From Pholis gunnellus (taxonomy: Eukaryota; Chordata; Actinopteri; Perciformes; Pholidae): a stretch of 64,000 bases of DNA. Within the stretch, counting starts at the first letter, position 1, and each line of letters opens with the position of its first letter. This document shows, one piece after another, positions 62,680 to 64,000 of the stretch. The notes below the pieces were generated by a model that was not told where the DNA came from, made no database searches, and was given only the letters and a program-made list of their open reading frames with translations. Both the position numbers and the translations under genes were made by a program. The stretch is taken from NCBI GenBank assembly GCA_910591455.2, contig OU342811.1, forward strand, positions 7,606,947 through 7,670,946, in the 5' to 3' direction.

Positions 62680-64000
62680 AGGAGAAACTGTGAGGCTACC
62701 TGAGGAAATCTTTTGAAGATATCTTCAGCAGCAATGGATCTCACTGATAAAACTAATCAAATAATCAAAGGATTTAGATTAAAGAAAGCAACCCCCGCTC
62801 ACGTTATAGTCCATCTCCACCTTGTTTACTACTCGGTGGTTTCATATCTTGCTCGTGTCAGCCGTACTCGTGAGGCTCATCTGGCTTCAGAGATACAGCC
62901 GAGAACAACACACTGGATATTTAAGTACATTGCAGTACTGACAATTCAACTTCTGTGTCCTCTACGGTTCTTGAAGCAGATCAAGGCGTCACAGAGTACA
63001 ACGGAATTTCTCCAGGGAAAACCAGAGACGCCTCCATTATCTGGTTGTCACACGTGCACACTGCTCTGCCACCTCCTCTCCAAGTTCCAAGTATAAAGAA
63101 GTGTAAGACAAACTGTTTTCATTTTTTCGATCAGCATTTCAGATTTAAAAAGAAAAAAGATGAAATGGCTTAGAACACATTATGTTGCAAAAATATTCAG
63201 TCCGTCCATGTCAATCAGATTGAAGACTGACACATGAAACACATGAAACAGACACTATCTCAACGGCAGTGTAACCGCAAAGTGCAATGACTATTCAAAC
63301 CAACGCAAGCACTTAAAGAGATCTCTCAGGAAACAGTGCCGTGGGTGTCTATCTGATGTGTGTGAGATAACAGCAAAGGCCATAGCTGCCACAGTACAGA
63401 CAACATCAGGAACACCGATGTCTACCGTGGGACTGGACAATGAACAGACACTACCGTGAAGTGTTGATGTTATTATCAGTATTTCCTAACTATATGTAGT
63501 ATTGATATTTGTATAAAGTTGGAAACATAATGCAAATAGTTCAGTGTTGCGTCTAAACTCAGTCACCAGAGGGTATATGTGAAATTCATGAGCATTGGAC
63601 CCCCGAGCCATATTGCTGACCTCACCCCAACTCTTATCCTGGCTCGATGTCTGACCTCAACAGTCATCATCTGCTGTTCATATTATTGTGAGCATCATAT
63701 AATATTTAGAGATGCTTACAGTTCTTACTGTAAGTAACTTTAAAAGTATAGAAGCACACAGGAGATGATACAGTAGCTTGAGCTATACAGTTGAAGCTCG
63801 GGTTGCGTGCGAGTGTTTTAGAACCAAACCGTCACCGTAGTAATATCGAGATACACAATTCCGTCGTCTGAATTGATAATAACGAGCACACACTAACTCA
63901 ATTTCTCAGAAAATCTGATTATTTCGCTCGCTTATCTATTTGTCAAGTATTTTATTCACTCAAGAGTATACAGAACCGTGTCAACTATTTATTGAATGAA

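Larger units (their letters stand above)
60305..64000 (+). other. start of inferred intron 2 of the contactin-like gene
   Basis: This runs from the gtaaga donor at 60305 to the window edge. It holds the hAT MITE at 60696-60971, a poly-C tract (62233-62243) and a GT repeat (62656-62679). I saw no Ig-domain exon. An AG-flanked open stretch at 61037-61167 does not read like contactin sequence in phase 1. Confidence 0.5.

Noticed and set aside
62713..63096. 127-codon plus-strand frame in intron 2
   Set aside because: It does not resemble contactin or any known family, and no convincing exon boundaries were found.
1..64000. CRISPR arrays, rRNA, intact tRNA genes, operons or phage modules
   Set aside because: None found. 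The sequence has eukaryotic character throughout, and the only tRNA-like signal is the SINE head at 52640-52703.

Overview
The window looks like vertebrate, most likely teleost fish, nuclear DNA. It has no dense coding, no operons and no long uninterrupted reading frame with recognisable protein domains. It is AT-rich and full of microsatellites, poly-G and poly-C tracts, and degraded transposons of kinds common in fish genomes: hAT, TTAA-target MITEs, an L1-like 3' end, and a tRNA-derived SINE. The species cannot be read from the sequence.

One gene can be supported, on the plus strand. A GC/CpG-rich 409-bp leader exon (30116-30524) ends in a consensus donor. It is followed by an inferred intron of about 29.7 kb. 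A 117-bp exon (60188-60304) then carries the start codon and an 18-residue signal peptide, leaving a phase-1 donor. The signal peptide (MGSPWKPFLLLSVISGLS), the exon phase and the giant 5' introns fit the contactin 3/4/5/6 group of GPI-anchored neuronal Ig/FNIII adhesion molecules. The resemblance is closest to contactin-5 as I remember it. The rest of the protein lies beyond the right edge. The join between the two exons is inferred from splice signals and not shown by transcript data. The leader contains at least four short upstream reading frames.

Layout: 1-30115 is upstream or intergenic DNA, possibly an upstream intron because exon 30116-30524 has a good 3' splice site. It holds a fish-type inverted-end repeat (2921-3552), a possible LINE scrap (about 5000-5260), a decayed hAT transposase copy (9208-9941), a TTAA-flanked MITE (11914-12395) and an L1-like 3' end (20466-20750). 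30525-60187 is intronic, with an ORF-like signal sequence next to a donor (38057-38109), a dispersed repeat (about 38805-39500), two related repeat copies (39803 and 50990), a strong hairpin (42535-42642), a 0.5-kb foldback element (45935-46439), a tRNA-SINE (52499-52703) and many microsatellites. 60305-64000 is intron 2 and contains a textbook 276-bp hAT MITE with an 8-bp target duplication (60696-60971). That MITE shares sequence with the hAT relic at 9208.

Several unique, homeodomain-site-rich stretches could be conserved regulatory elements of the contactin-like gene, but this is only a guess from composition. I found no convincing novel multi-gene system. The more interesting points are the leader/uORF architecture, the hAT parent-and-derivative pair, and the foldback and hairpin structures.
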